Counted from the first letter of the stretch, positions 40,485-50,246 are shown. The stretch is DNA of 64,000 nt from Nocardia cyriacigeorgica (GCF_010868145.1 NZ_JAAGUY010000018.1:1-64000), one strand, 5' to 3'. Numbers and translations are program-made. The notes: generated by a model not told the origin, from the sequence alone.

Positions 40485-43388
40485 TCAGCCCGAGTTGCGC
40501 AATGCGGTCGCCAGGCCATTCATTGTGAGCAGAATCCCACGCTTGACCAGCTCCGAATCGTCCCCACCACGCAGCCTGCGCAGCAGCTGCACCTGCATCT
40601 GATTGAGCGGCTCCAGGTACGGGAAGCGGTTGTGAATGGATTCGGCCAGTGACGGGTTGTCCGACAGCAGTTGGTCGTTGCCGGTAATGGCGGCGTGCAT
40701 CCGGATGGTGCGGGCGTGCTCCTCGCCGATCATGCCGAAGATCTGCTCCCGCAACGCGGTGTCCTCGACGAGTTCGGCGTAGCGGGCAGCGATTTCGAGA
40801 TCGCTCTTGGCCATCACCTGCGCCAGATTCGACAGCACGGTGCGGAAGAACGGCCAGCGCCGGTACAGACCGGACAGGGTCGCCAGCCGTTGCGGGTCAC
40901 CGTCGATCCATTCCTCGAGCGCACTGCCGGTGCCGTACCAGCCGGGCAGCATCACCCGCGCCTGGCTCCACGCCATCACCCACGGAATGGCACGCAGATC
41001 GGCGACAGAGTTGGTGGGCTTGCGGGAGGCGGGCCTACTACCGATATTCAGGTCGCCGACCTCGGCGACCGGGGTGGATTCGCGGAAGTATTCGACGAAA
41101 CCCGGGGTGTCGTGCACCAGCCGGGTGTAGGCGGCGCGGGCGCGGGCGGCCAGATCGTCCATCAGCTGATAGGACGGTTCGGCGTCATCACCGAGGCCTT
41201 CCACATCCAGCAGGGTCGACTCGAGCGTCCCGGCGATCAGCGATTCCAGATTGCGGTGCGCCGAACCGGATTCGGCGTATTTGGCAGCGATCACCTCGCC
41301 CTGTTCGGTGAGTCGCAGCGAACCATGCACCGCGCCCGCGGGCTGGGCGAGGATGGCGTCGTAGCTGCGGCCGCCGCCGCGGCCGACGGTGCCGCCGCGG
41401 CCGTGGAACAACCGCAACCGGATTCCGGTCTTGCGAGCGACCTCCACCAGGTCCAGTTCGGCCCGGTACAGCGCCCAGTTCGCGGCCAGATAGCCGCCGT
41501 CCTTGTTCGAATCGGAGTAACCGAGCATCACTTCCTGGCGCATCCCCTTGGCCGCCACCAGCTCCCGGTACACCGGGACCTCCAGCGCCGCGGACAGCGT
41601 CGCCGCACCGGCGCCCAGATCCTCGATCGTCTCGAACAACGGCACGATCCCGGCCGCGCATCGGGGCGGACTGTCCGATGCGCCCGGATCCAGCAGCCCG
41701 CCCTCCTTCAGCAGCAGCGCCGCCTCGAGCATGTCACTGACCGAGGTGCACATGCTGATGATGTAGTTCGGGATCGCGGGCTCACCGAAGGTGGCGACCA
41801 CCTCCGCGGCGGCACGGATGATGCCCAGTTCTTTGGTGGCGAGCTCACTCAGCCGCGCGTGCGGGCCGAGCAGCGGGCGCCGGGTACTCAGCTCCGCCGA
41901 CAGGATCCTGACACGCTCGTGCTCGGGCAGGCTCGCATAGTCCGGGTGCACTCCCGCCCACGCCAGCAGTTCGGCGACGACCTGCTCATGTACCTCTGAG
42001 TTCTGGCGCATATCCAGGCCCTGCAGGTGGAAACCAAAGGTTTCGACGGCGTGCCGTAGTGCAGCCAGGCGGTCGTCGGCGAGCAGGCCGTCGCCGGACG
42101 CGCGCAGGGACGCGTCGATCGCGTCGAGATCGTCGAGCAGGGATTGGGGGCCGGGGTATGCGGGGGCGGCGCTGACGGATGTTTTCTGCCCGCCTATCTC
42201 CGCTGCATCGGCAACCGGCCCACCTCCATGCGCTGGGCCAACGGCCGCGGCGCGCGTCACCGATCCCACCCAGAGGCCGACTCCGGACGCGGGTCCGAGT
42301 CCGAGTCCGAGGAGACCGGTCGAGCCGACATCGGTCCCGAGTGCACGTTCCGCGGTGGAGATCAACCGATCCCGAACACGGTGCAGCGCACGGCGGTATG
42401 GCTCATCGGCGTGAGTAGCCGGGTCCGCGTATCCCGCCGTTGCCAGTTCGGCGACAGCGTCGCTCACCTGCACCAGGCGCCCCGACTGCGACAGCGTCTT
42501 CTCCAGCTCGACCAGCTCGCGCAGGTACCGCCCGAACGCCACGCCCGCCGCCTGCCCGGCCGCAGTACGCACCACCTCGGCGGTGACGAACGGGTTACCG
42601 TCGCGGTCGCCGCCGATCCACGAACCCGGCCGCAACATGGGCCGCGGCAGCAGGTCGGCGTCCGGCCAGCGGGACCGCAGCGCCGCGCGCACCTCGGCAT
42701 TGATCGCCGGGATCACGTCGAACAGAGTGAGCTCGTAGTAGCGCAGCCCCACCGCGATCTCGTCCTGGATCCGCAACCGCGCCAACCGGATCAGCGCGGT
42801 CCGCCACAGCGTCAGCACCTGACGGCGGATCTCCAGTTCCAGCGCGGCCCGCTCACGATCGGGATAGTGCTGCCGCCGTCGCATCAGCTCGGTGATCCGG
42901 GTTTGCACGTCGAACACCGTGCGCCGCCGGGTTTCGGTGGGATGGGCGGTGATCACCGGCGACACCAGCGCGTCGGTGAGCAGGTCGGCGACCTCGGCGC
43001 CGGGCAGCGCCGCTGCGTCGAGCTTGCGGTAGGTCGCCGCCAGCGACGAATCCTGCGGAGGCTCCCCCGCCGCTTCGTGCGCGGCGCGTCGGCGGTCGCG
43101 TTGGAGATCCTCGGCCAGATTCGCCAGCAAGACGAAATAGCTGAATGCCCGGATCAGCGGCAACGCCACCGCGATATCCACCGCGTCGAGCATATCGGCG
43201 ACGGCGCTGCGCCCCACCTCCTCCCGGCGCACCCGGAATGCTTCGATACGAACCCGTTCGATGAGGTCGAACACCTCCGGACCTTCGTGATCACGGATAG
43301 TGTCGCCGAGTACGCCACCGAGGAACCGGATGTCCTCGCGTAGCGGCCGGGTCGCGTCCTGCTCGCTCTCGATCCGCGGTTCGGTCAT
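40485..43388 (-). CDS. ppc: Phosphoenolpyruvate carboxylase
   Basis: Anaplerotic enzyme making oxaloacetate from PEP and bicarbonate. The protein has 967 residues versus about 920 in corynebacteria. The catalytic His149 is in TAHPTETRRRT. Later motifs are VMLGYSDSNKDGGYL and FHGRGGTVGRGGG. The enzyme ends in a typical basic C-terminal motif with an invariant-like Gly: RNSG. About 60 extra residues (roughly 351-410, Gly/Ala/Val-rich, beginning GTDVGSTGLLGLGLG) are inserted before the QSLLDDLDAI segment. The insert does not disturb the catalytic motifs and may be a surface loop. Confidence 0.96.
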   Translation of the reverse strand: MTEPRIESEQDATRPLREDIRFLGGVLGDTIRDHEGPEVFDLIERVRIEAFRVRREEVGRSAVADMLDAVDIAVALPLIRAFSYFVLLANLAEDLQRDRRRAAHEAAGEPPQDSSLAATYRKLDAAALPGAEVADLLTDALVSPVITAHPTETRRRTVFDVQTRITELMRRRQHYPDRERAALELEIRRQVLTLWRTALIRLARLRIQDEIAVGLRYYELTLFDVIPAINAEVRAALRSRWPDADLLPRPMLRPGSWIGGDRDGNPFVTAEVVRTAAGQAAGVAFGRYLRELVELEKTLSQSGRLVQVSDAVAELATAGYADPATHADEPYRRALHRVRDRLISTAERALGTDVGSTGLLGLGLGPASGVGLWVGSVTRAAAVGPAHGGGPVADAAEIGGQKTSVSAAPAYPGPQSLLDDLDAIDASLRASGDGLLADDRLAALRHAVETFGFHLQGLDMRQNSEVHEQVVAELLAWAGVHPDYASLPEHERVRILSAELSTRRPLLGPHARLSELATKELGIIRAAAEVVATFGEPAIPNYIISMCTSVSDMLEAALLLKEGGLLDPGASDSPPRCAAGIVPLFETIEDLGAGAATLSAALEVPVYRELVAAKGMRQEVMLGYSDSNKDGGYLAANWALYRAELDLVEVARKTGIRLRLFHGRGGTVGRGGGRSYDAILAQPAGAVHGSLRLTEQGEVIAAKYAESGSAHRNLESLIAGTLESTLLDVEGLGDDAEPSYQLMDDLAARARAAYTRLVHDTPGFVEYFRESTPVAEVGDLNIGSRPASRKPTNSVADLRAIPWVMAWSQARVMLPGWYGTGSALEEWIDGDPQRLATLSGLYRRWPFFRTVLSNLAQVMAKSDLEIAARYAELVEDTALREQIFGMIGEEHARTIRMHAAITGNDQLLSDNPSLAESIHNRFPYLEPLNQMQVQLLRRLRGGDDSELVKRGILLTMNGLATALRNSG

Positions 43389-43530
43389 GTCCCGACATTA
43401 CTGCCGGACGTTGCCGAACATCTGCTCGGTCGTGTGGCGGGTTCGGCGGGTCGAGTAGGTGCCGTGGGTGCTCGCGCGCCCGTCACCGCAGCCCATCGGA
43501 CGGCGCTCATGCCCGGCGCCGCCGGGGTCC

Positions 43531-44088
43531 TCAGAGTTCCCGGATGACCCGCGCGGGGTTACCCGCCGCGAACACCCGGGCCGGCAGATCCCGAGTGACG
43601 ACGCTACCCGCGCCGACCACCGTGTCGTTGCCGACTGTCACGCCCGGGCACACGATCACCCCGCCGCCGAACCACACGTTGTCGCCGATGACGATGGGCG
43701 CCGCCGACTCCCATCGCTGCCTGCGCCGTTCGTGGTCCTCCATCGGGTGCAGTGCTGTCAGCAGCTGGCAGCGCGGACCGATCGAGACGTCGTCGCCGAT
43801 CGTGATGGGCGCGCAATCCAGCAGGATCGCGTCGTAGTTCAGGAAACTGTTGGTGCCGATCTCGATGAGGTAGCCGTAGTCGCACTGGAACCGGGGCATG
43901 ACCCAGGAACCCTCCCCCAGCTTGCCGAGCAGCTGCCGAAGCACCGCGTCACGCCGATCGGTTTCCTCGGGTCCGGTGCGGTTGAATTCGTCGCAGAGTG
44001 CCTGCGCCCGCCGCCGTTCGGCCACCAGTTCGGGATCGTTGTCCCGGTAGAGCTCCCCGGCCAGCATTCGTTGCTTGTGCTCACCCAT
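43531..44088 (-). CDS. Maltose/galactoside O-acetyltransferase-like protein
   Basis: Left-handed beta-helix acetyltransferase of 185 residues. The N-terminal Mac domain (MLAGELYRDNDPELVAER) is followed by hexapeptide repeats such as IEIGTNSFLNYDAILLDCAP and ITIGDDVSIGPRC. The catalytic His is in ALHPMEDHERR. The C-terminal GAGSVVTRDLPARVFAAGNP is typical. It acetylates sugars with acetyl-CoA; the natural substrate is unclear. The ATG at 44088 gives MGEHKQRMLAGELY; a frame to 44187 adds unlikely residues. It is divergent from the kinase gene. Confidence 0.92.
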   Translation of the reverse strand: MGEHKQRMLAGELYRDNDPELVAERRRAQALCDEFNRTGPEETDRRDAVLRQLLGKLGEGSWVMPRFQCDYGYLIEIGTNSFLNYDAILLDCAPITIGDDVSIGPRCQLLTALHPMEDHERRRQRWESAAPIVIGDNVWFGGGVIVCPGVTVGNDTVVGAGSVVTRDLPARVFAAGNPARVIREL

Positions 44089-44271
44089 TCGCCCCACGGT
44101 AGCCGGTGGGCGAGCGGGCAGACCCGCACCCGATTCCCTACCCCACCCGGCCGACTCGGGCGAGCGCCCCTTACGGGAGTGGCGCATCCTCTGGACGCCG
44201 CGCCGTCATTCGATATCCTGCTGCACGTCGGCTGCGGGCAAAGGTGGCCTGGCACGCATCGGGAGGGCGAC

Positions 44272-47271
44272 ATGGTGGACGGGGTGGCATTCGGTCGCTA
44301 CCGCTTGGGTCGAATCATCGGCGAAGGCGGGATGGGGCGGGTATACGAAGCGTTCGACACGGTGACCGATCGGACGGTCGCGTTGAAGGTGCTGCCCGAA
44401 GGCACCGCGAACAACCACGAGTTCCGCGAGCGATTCCGGCGCGAAGCGCATGCCGCGGCGCGGCTGACCGAACCGCATATCGTGCCGATCCATGACTACG
44501 GCGAGATCGACGGGCATCTGTTCCTCGACATGCGGTTGATCGATGGTGTCGATCTGAACGCCGTCCTCACCCGCGAGGGCCCGATGCCGCCCGCGCGCGC
44601 CGTGCACATCATCGAGCAGGTCGCCGCCGCACTCGACGCCGCGCACGCCGCCGGACTGGTGCACCGCGACGTCAAACCCTCCAACATCCTGCTCGGCGAC
44701 CGGGACTTCGCCTACCTGATCGACTTCGGAATCGCCCGCAATGACGCCGATACCGCGATGACGAGCGTCGGCACCACCCTCGGCACGTTCGCGTATATGG
44801 CGCCGGAACGATTCACTCCCGGCCAACCGTCCGATGCGAGCGCCGACGTGTATTCGCTGGCTTGCGTGCTCTATGAATGTCTCACCGGTACCCGGCCGTT
44901 TCCCGGAACCAGCGTGCCGGAACAGATCGCCGCGCATCTCACCAGTGCACCACCACGTCCAAGCCTCGGCCGAGACGGAGCCGCCGTCGCATTCGACGAT
45001 GTGATCGCCCGTGGCATGGCCAAGCGACCCGACGAGCGATACGCCCGCGCTGGTGAATTCGCGGCCGCAGCCCGGCGCGCACTCGGCGCCACACACCACG
45101 ATCCGGGCGGCGGGTACCCGGCCAGCGCGAATATCGCCACGGTGGCGGCTCCGGCCCCGTTGTCGGCGCCGGCACCGGGTGTGTCACCGACACCTACGTG
45201 GTCGTCGGCTCCGCCCACCGTCCTGGCATCGCACGGGTCGTCGGCACCGGAGCAAGATCGGGACCAGGGCATCGGCGGGCTCGCCGCCGCCTGTCTTGCG
45301 GTGGTCTGTGGCTTGGCGCTGCTGCGGCTGGTCGCGGCCGCTTCCAGCTATGACAACCAGCACGCGACCACCTTTGCCGAATACTGGCTGCCGGTCCTGT
45401 CGCTGGTGTCGGCCGTTGTGCTGGCGATCGTTGTACTGATCCTGCGTCGACGTTCGCTGGTGATCGCGTATGCGTGCGTGATGTTGGTGGCGTGGCTTCC
45501 CATGTCGCTCGGTGACTGGGAATCCGACGTCATCAGGGGAATTGAAGCGTTCGGCGTCAGTCGCGCGCTGGGTCTGATGATCGTTTTCGTGATCCTGGCG
45601 GTGCTGATGGGCGGCGGGGCCGCCGCTCACGGTCCTCGGCGGCGCGCTGTAGCTGGACCCGGTGGTCTCGCCGACGGCACGACGCAGTACGCGTCATGGG
45701 GTGCACGCTTCGGGGCGGCGCTGCTGGACGGCCTGCCCGCAGGAATGCTCGCGGGTCTCGGCATGGTCATCATGAAGGCGACGAGCACGGCGCCCTCGGC
45801 AAGCAATCCCTCCGGCGGGAGTTCCGGGGGCGGTATCGCGGTAATGACGCTGTGTTACGCCGCGGCACTGGCGTACCTGGTCTGGAATGTCGGCTTCCGC
45901 CAAGGCACTACCGGCCAGACGTGGGGGAAGAAGATCGTCGGCATCTCGGTGGTCGGGATACACACAGGCCTGCCGCTCGGAGTCGGGACTTCGATCGGAC
46001 GGCAGCTGGCGCACATCGTCGACGCCCTGCCGTGCTACCTCGGATTCCTGTTCCCGCTCTGGGACGCCACAGCGCAAACCCTCGCCGACAAGATGATCGG
46101 CTCGATCGTTGTTCGGGGCGCGATCGCCGACGCGATGCTGCCGCTGGGTGGGCGCGGCACCGATGTCCGGCACGCGCCGCCGAATCATGCTGCCAGCGAG
46201 GTCGACCCGCGACTGGCCAGCACCGAGCGTGCCGAGACCCGCTTGCCGGCACCGAGTTCCGGGATTTCTCACACGAACCGGAACCGCCCCGAGATGGTGG
46301 CCGGCGCGGCGGTCCTCGCCGTGGTGGCGGTCGTGGGCGTGGCCGTGGCCGTCACGCGGGCCGAGTCGCGATCCGGCGAAGCACGCGTACCCACGATCAC
46401 CGGCACCATCGTGGTGCCCTCCGGAGCACACGACATCGCCGTGGATCCCATCAACCGCACGGCCTACGTCACCGGCCGCGCGGGCGAACCGGTCTCGGTG
46501 ATCGACACCGAGACGAACACGATCGTCGGGACGATCCCCGCTGGTCCGGAACCCGGGGGCGTGACGATCGACCCGGGTCGGAACACGCTCTACGTGACCG
46601 ACCGAGAAGAGCGGACCGTGATAATGATCGACACCGGAACGCGCGACGCCGTCGCCACGATCCCGGTCGGCTACGGCCCGGAGTCGGTGATCATCGACCC
46701 CGACTCTCCGACGATCTATGTCATCGGCGGCTCCGACGTGACGGTCGTCGACACCGGCACCCGCACGGTGACCGCCACGATCCCCGTCGATTACTCGACG
46801 GGGAAAGCCGCCCTCGATCCGGGCGCCGACACCCTCTATGTGAGTGCGGACCAGGACCTGATGATGATCGACACCACGACCAACGTGGTCACCGGGCACC
46901 TGCCCGCCGCCACCTACGAGTCCCCGAATCCCCTCGACCTGGCGGTCGATCCGGCCACCCACACCGTGTATGTGACGGCATACGGCGCGGACACCACTCA
47001 GGACCGGACGCTCTCGATCATCGACCCGAGCACTCGCGCGGTACTCGACACCCTCATTGCCGACGGCAATGCACTCGATATCGTCATCGACCCGGGCGAC
47101 CACACCATATACATCGCCAACTACCACGATGTTCAGGTGATCGATACGCAGAAGCGAACCCAGATCGGCTCGATCGACTTCGTCGGCAGCGCCGATGAGA
47201 TCACCGTGGACACCACCACGCACACCGTCTACGTGGCCAACGAATCGGAGGTGTTGGTGATGAGCCGCTGA
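44272..47271 (+). CDS. Ser/Thr protein kinase with RDD membrane domain and extracellular YncE-like beta-propeller (PknD-like)
   Basis: Protein of 999 residues. Residues 8-272 form a Hanks-type kinase: glycine loop GEGGMGRVYE (17-26), catalytic Lys39, HRDVKPSN (131-138), DFG at 151-153, APE at 177-179. A Pro/Ala/Ser-rich linker follows (about 280-330). Then come three or four helices (336-355, 372-391, 396-412, 432-448) and an RDD domain (about 473-615) with ASWGARFGAALLDGLPAG and LWDATAQTLADKMIG. A further helix (675-696) leads to about 300 residues of YVTN/YncE-type propeller repeats with recurring VIDT, ITVD or IDP, LYVT units. PknD of M. tuberculosis pairs a kinase with a propeller but lacks the RDD part. 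ATG 44272 has a GGGAGGGC ribosome site. Confidence 0.9.
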   Translation: MVDGVAFGRYRLGRIIGEGGMGRVYEAFDTVTDRTVALKVLPEGTANNHEFRERFRREAHAAARLTEPHIVPIHDYGEIDGHLFLDMRLIDGVDLNAVLTREGPMPPARAVHIIEQVAAALDAAHAAGLVHRDVKPSNILLGDRDFAYLIDFGIARNDADTAMTSVGTTLGTFAYMAPERFTPGQPSDASADVYSLACVLYECLTGTRPFPGTSVPEQIAAHLTSAPPRPSLGRDGAAVAFDDVIARGMAKRPDERYARAGEFAAAARRALGATHHDPGGGYPASANIATVAAPAPLSAPAPGVSPTPTWSSAPPTVLASHGSSAPEQDRDQGIGGLAAACLAVVCGLALLRLVAAASSYDNQHATTFAEYWLPVLSLVSAVVLAIVVLILRRRSLVIAYACVMLVAWLPMSLGDWESDVIRGIEAFGVSRALGLMIVFVILAVLMGGGAAAHGPRRRAVAGPGGLADGTTQYASWGARFGAALLDGLPAGMLAGLGMVIMKATSTAPSASNPSGGSSGGGIAVMTLCYAAALAYLVWNVGFRQGTTGQTWGKKIVGISVVGIHTGLPLGVGTSIGRQLAHIVDALPCYLGFLFPLWDATAQTLADKMIGSIVVRGAIADAMLPLGGRGTDVRHAPPNHAASEVDPRLASTERAETRLPAPSSGISHTNRNRPEMVAGAAVLAVVAVVGVAVAVTRAESRSGEARVPTITGTIVVPSGAHDIAVDPINRTAYVTGRAGEPVSVIDTETNTIVGTIPAGPEPGGVTIDPGRNTLYVTDREERTVIMIDTGTRDAVATIPVGYGPESVIIDPDSPTIYVIGGSDVTVVDTGTRTVTATIPVDYSTGKAALDPGADTLYVSADQDLMMIDTTTNVVTGHLPAATYESPNPLDLAVDPATHTVYVTAYGADTTQDRTLSIIDPSTRAVLDTLIADGNALDIVIDPGDHTIYIANYHDVQVIDTQKRTQIGSIDFVGSADEITVDTTTHTVYVANESEVLVMSR

Positions 47272-48237
47272 CTACGCCGCGAACCTGGTCCGGTACTGCC
47301 GCGGTGAGATCCCGACCTCCTGCGTGAACACCGCGCGGAAGGTGACCGGAGATCCGAAGCCGACCTCGAAGGCGATCCGTTCGACCGGATGGTCGGTCGT
47401 TTCGAGCAGTTCCCGCGCCGCCGCGATCCGTTCGCTCGCCACCCATCGCATCGGTGTGGTGCCGATGTCTCGCTCGAACCGGCGAGCCAGCGTCCGTGGC
47501 GAAACATTGGCTGCCCGGCCGAGTTCGGCGAGGGTGATCGGCCGGCGCAGCTGTCCACCCACCCAGGAACGGAGTTCGTCGAGCCAGGAGGCAGCATCGT
47601 CGAGCGGTTCCGCGTACACGTACTGCGCCTGGTCACCATCGCGATGGGCGGCGACAACGAGGTTGCGGGCGATGGTGTTCGCGGCCCGCTCACCATGATC
47701 CTGGCGGATCAGGTGCAGACACAGGTCGAGCCCGGCTGCTGAACCTGCGCTGGTGAAGACCCCATCATCCTCGAGGTAGATGGCGCGAGCGTCCACCTCG
47801 ACCGCCGGGTACATCCGCTGGAGCAGCTGCGCATGCCGCCAATGCGTGGTGGCGCGGCGGCCGTCGAGCAACCCGGCCTCGGCGAGCGCGAAGGCGCCGG
47901 TACACAGGGCGGCTATCCGGGCACCGCGTGCGGCGGCCCGGCGCAGTTCCCGCACCAGCGACGCACCGACCGAACGCCCCGGCGGCACGGCCGGAACCAG
48001 CACCGTGTCACCGGTCGACAGCGCGCGCAATGGCCGCTGTGGGTGCAGCCGGGCGCCGGTGTGGGTGCGGACGCCGCGCAGGTCACCGCACAGGGTCACG
48101 TCGTAGAGCGGTGGCGCGCCCGGATCCCAGTCGTAGCCGAGTGCCTCCAGCGGCATACCGATTTCGAACAACGTCATTCCGTCGACGAGCGGGACCGTGA
48201 TGGAGGGTCGATGCGGAGAAGCGGCGGGGTCGGCCAT
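47272..48237 (-). CDS. GlxA-like AraC-family regulator (DJ-1/PfpI plus AraC HTH)
   Basis: Regulator of 321 residues. The N-terminal DJ-1/PfpI-like domain (about 10-185) contains the nucleophile-elbow-like AALCTGAFALAEAGLLDGR and THWRHA. The C-terminal AraC domain (about 225-320) reads ITLAELGRAANVSPRTLARR and FEVGFGSPVTFRAVF. The DJ-1-like part in this family senses a ligand rather than acting as an enzyme. The ATG at 48237 is chosen over one five codons upstream. Its stop codon directly abuts the kinase stop codon with no base between. Confidence 0.9.
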   Translation of the reverse strand: MADPAASPHRPSITVPLVDGMTLFEIGMPLEALGYDWDPGAPPLYDVTLCGDLRGVRTHTGARLHPQRPLRALSTGDTVLVPAVPPGRSVGASLVRELRRAAARGARIAALCTGAFALAEAGLLDGRRATTHWRHAQLLQRMYPAVEVDARAIYLEDDGVFTSAGSAAGLDLCLHLIRQDHGERAANTIARNLVVAAHRDGDQAQYVYAEPLDDAASWLDELRSWVGGQLRRPITLAELGRAANVSPRTLARRFERDIGTTPMRWVASERIAAARELLETTDHPVERIAFEVGFGSPVTFRAVFTQEVGISPRQYRTRFAA

Positions 48238-48310
48238 GGTGGCAAAATCCAATCACTTTCTGTCGATTCTGCCACTCCCCTCGGCGGCCGTCGACTGCGA
48301 TCGTTGAGCC

Positions 48311-48487
48311 ATGTCCGCTTCCACATCGCATCCGAACTCCACCAGAATCCGCCGAGTCGGCATCTCCCTCAGGGCCTTCTTCCGCCAGGTCGCCGGGGGT
48401 GTGGACGCATCCTCGCGCATCCGGCACGGCATGCCGGTCCCACCCGGCCATCCCGCGCGCGACGGCCGGATGAACTCGCCTAGCTGA
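48311..48487 (+). CDS. Doubtful small open frame (58 residues) divergent from the AraC regulator
   Basis: An ATG opens a 58-codon frame whose product begins MSASTSHPNSTRIRRVGIS and is basic and rich in Arg, Ser and Pro; its end overlaps the neighbouring kinase-like gene by 8 bp. No ribosome site or recognisable domain is seen. GlxA-type regulators often control a divergent gene, so this could be a small target or the remnant of one. Otherwise 48238-48479 is empty apart from the regulator promoter. Confidence 0.25.
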   Translation: MSASTSHPNSTRIRRVGISLRAFFRQVAGGVDASSRIRHGMPVPPGHPARDGRMNSPS

Positions 48488-49382
48488 GGATGTCCGCCAG
48501 CTGGTCGGTCACATCGATCAACCACCTTTCTTCTCCGTGGCGTCGCCCCCACAGCGTGGATTTGACCGCACGGACCTGCGCCCACCGCCTACCCCGAGCA
48601 CGATCGATCCCCGCGGCGTCGCAGAAGAGGTCGAGCCCACGCAATAGCTCGGAGGCCGCGTCGGGCGCGAACAACAGATGCGCGAAGCGGAGGCTGCGGA
48701 TCACCGTGAAGGTGTCGTAGGCGGGGTCACCGACGTAGCCCTTCGGGTCGATCGCGAGCCAGGGTTCACGCTCCCCGATCAGCACATTCGAATCGTGTAG
48801 GTCGCCGTGGACGAGGGTGTCGGGCTGATCCGGGCCGAGTTCCCGCAAGGTCGCGAGCGCGGCTTCGAGGACATGCGGCGGCAGTGGATTGCCGAATTCC
48901 GCAGCGGTGTCCGTTATTTCGTCGATCCACTCGGCGGTGATGTCCGCAAGTCGAGGAAGACCCGCCGGCGCCGGGATCGCCAACCGGCGCGACACCTGCC
49001 CGAGTGCGGCCACGGCGGCGTCGAAGTCCTCGATACCGGCGAGCGTGCCGGAACCGGTCCGCTCCAACAGCATCGCGAACCGCTCGTCGTCACCTTCGAA
49101 CAACCGCACCGCCCCGCGCCCGTCCCAGGCGGCGTACGCGTCGGGCTCGAACACATTGCCCGGGTGCGGAAACGACACCTTCAGCACCAGCGGCGGCAGA
49201 TCTCGTCGCCGCACCGGAACCACCACGCCCACCCGGCCGTGCATTACCTGCCCGTCCGGCACACACGACCAGCGCCGCATCAATTCATCGACCAGCACCG
49301 GTAGCGTGTCGAGCCACTGCCTACCGGATTCCCCTTCTCTGCAGGTAATCTCACGTGCAAAGCCCTCCGGGATGACGATCAC
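48480..49382 (-). CDS. Aminoglycoside 6-kinase-like (APH(6)/hydroxyurea kinase family) protein
   Basis: Phosphotransferase-fold protein of 300 residues. The Brenner-like catalytic motif is LVHGDLHDSNVL, and the metal motif is LAIDPKGYVGDPAYD, as in the streptomycin 6-kinase/APH_6_hur family. The N-terminal lobe contains LVLKVSFP with the probable ATP Lys. Family members phosphorylate streptomycin or other small alcohols; the actual substrate is not predictable. The GTG at 49382 gives MIVIPEGFAREITCREG, like family starts; a GTG at 49418 would add 12 residues. Sequence beyond it is decayed. Confidence 0.85.
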   Translation of the reverse strand: MIVIPEGFAREITCREGESGRQWLDTLPVLVDELMRRWSCVPDGQVMHGRVGVVVPVRRRDLPPLVLKVSFPHPGNVFEPDAYAAWDGRGAVRLFEGDDERFAMLLERTGSGTLAGIEDFDAAVAALGQVSRRLAIPAPAGLPRLADITAEWIDEITDTAAEFGNPLPPHVLEAALATLRELGPDQPDTLVHGDLHDSNVLIGEREPWLAIDPKGYVGDPAYDTFTVIRSLRFAHLLFAPDAASELLRGLDLFCDAAGIDRARGRRWAQVRAVKSTLWGRRHGEERWLIDVTDQLADILS

Positions 49383-49419
49383 CGGGTCGACCCTACGCGG
49401 TCCGCGGATCCACGCCACA

Positions 49420-49565
49420 GTCGACGAGCAGGCCGAAATGCTCCTTTGCGGATGGTCACGGCGATTTCCCAGCAGGTGAGGACCAATTCGCGCGCGTTCT
49501 GCTCGGTGAGGTAGTCGCGGAGGCCGCTGACGGTTCGTCGGCGTGCAGAACCCAGATCTGCAAGC
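49420..49565 (-). pseudogene. Frameshifted fragment duplicated from the gene at 50247-51278
   Basis: About 140 bp match the middle of the uncharacterised gene downstream (about 50481-50625) at roughly 80% by eye. In one frame it reads SGLRDYLTEQ..ELVLTCWEIAVT against SGLRDYLTQQ..ELVLICYEIAIT. After a shift it continues KEHFGLLVD against KEYFGLLVD. A further single-base deletion is seen in the segment matching CACGCCGACGAACCCGTC. No intact start or stop context remains, so it is a dead partial copy. Confidence 0.85.
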
Positions 49566-49634
49566 ATGCTCGGGTCGGCTCAGGTCAGTGTGGTTTTCGA
49601 CCGGCCTGTTCCCTTGCTCGTTCCCTTGGACAGG

Positions 49635-50216
49635 TCAGACGATCACGGTTTCGGCGGCTCGATCCAGCTCCCGGACCGGCACAGACTTCGCCCACGGTTG
49701 CAGTGTCGCGCGGGTCTCGGCGTAGACCGCACGCAACCGCGGTGAGGTGTTCACCCGCGCCAGGTCGAGGGCCTGGGTAGCAGCGGCGCATGCCCGCTCG
49801 ATATCGGACGGCGCGATGAGCTTCGCCAAGTGCAGATGTGCGAGCGCCTTGTCTCGGGCGTCGGTGTCGGGCACACGCGCGATCGTCGACTCGATGGTTT
49901 CCACAGCCACCTGCGGCTCACCGGCCACCTCCAGCGACTTCGAGCTGAGCAGCCCGGTAAGCCAGCCGGACATGTAGTAGGCATACGAGACGTCCAGCGT
50001 GGTGGGCTCTGGATGCTGGCGGAGATCTGCTCGATGACTCGCCAGGCCTCCCGCGTACGCGTATGCCTGAGAGGCTCGCAGGTATCGGTAGTCGACCATC
50101 TGGGTGTCGGTGGTTGGCAGGCTCATGGTGGCGTCGGTCAGTGAGACCGCGTCCTGGTAACGGTGTGTCCAGATCCTGGGAGGCGTGACCTGGAATGGGC
50201 AGCCGGACCTGGGCAT
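49635..50216 (-). pseudogene. Headless XRE-type regulator remnant (TPR-like C-terminal part)
   Basis: The frame of up to 193 codons is helical and resembles the C-terminal, TPR-like half of large actinobacterial XRE/NsdA-type regulators. Seen are DATMSLPTTDTQMVDYRYLR, RASQAYAYAGGL and, near the end, NTSPRLRAVYAETRATLQPW. Such proteins begin with a 60-residue HTH domain and are about 400 residues long; no HTH is visible here or upstream. The start is undefined. It lies between the dead duplicate fragment and the live uncharacterised gene. Similarity was judged by pattern only. Confidence 0.55.
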
Positions 50217-50246
50217 GGTCTAGAAACTCGCCATCGGCCGGCCGAT

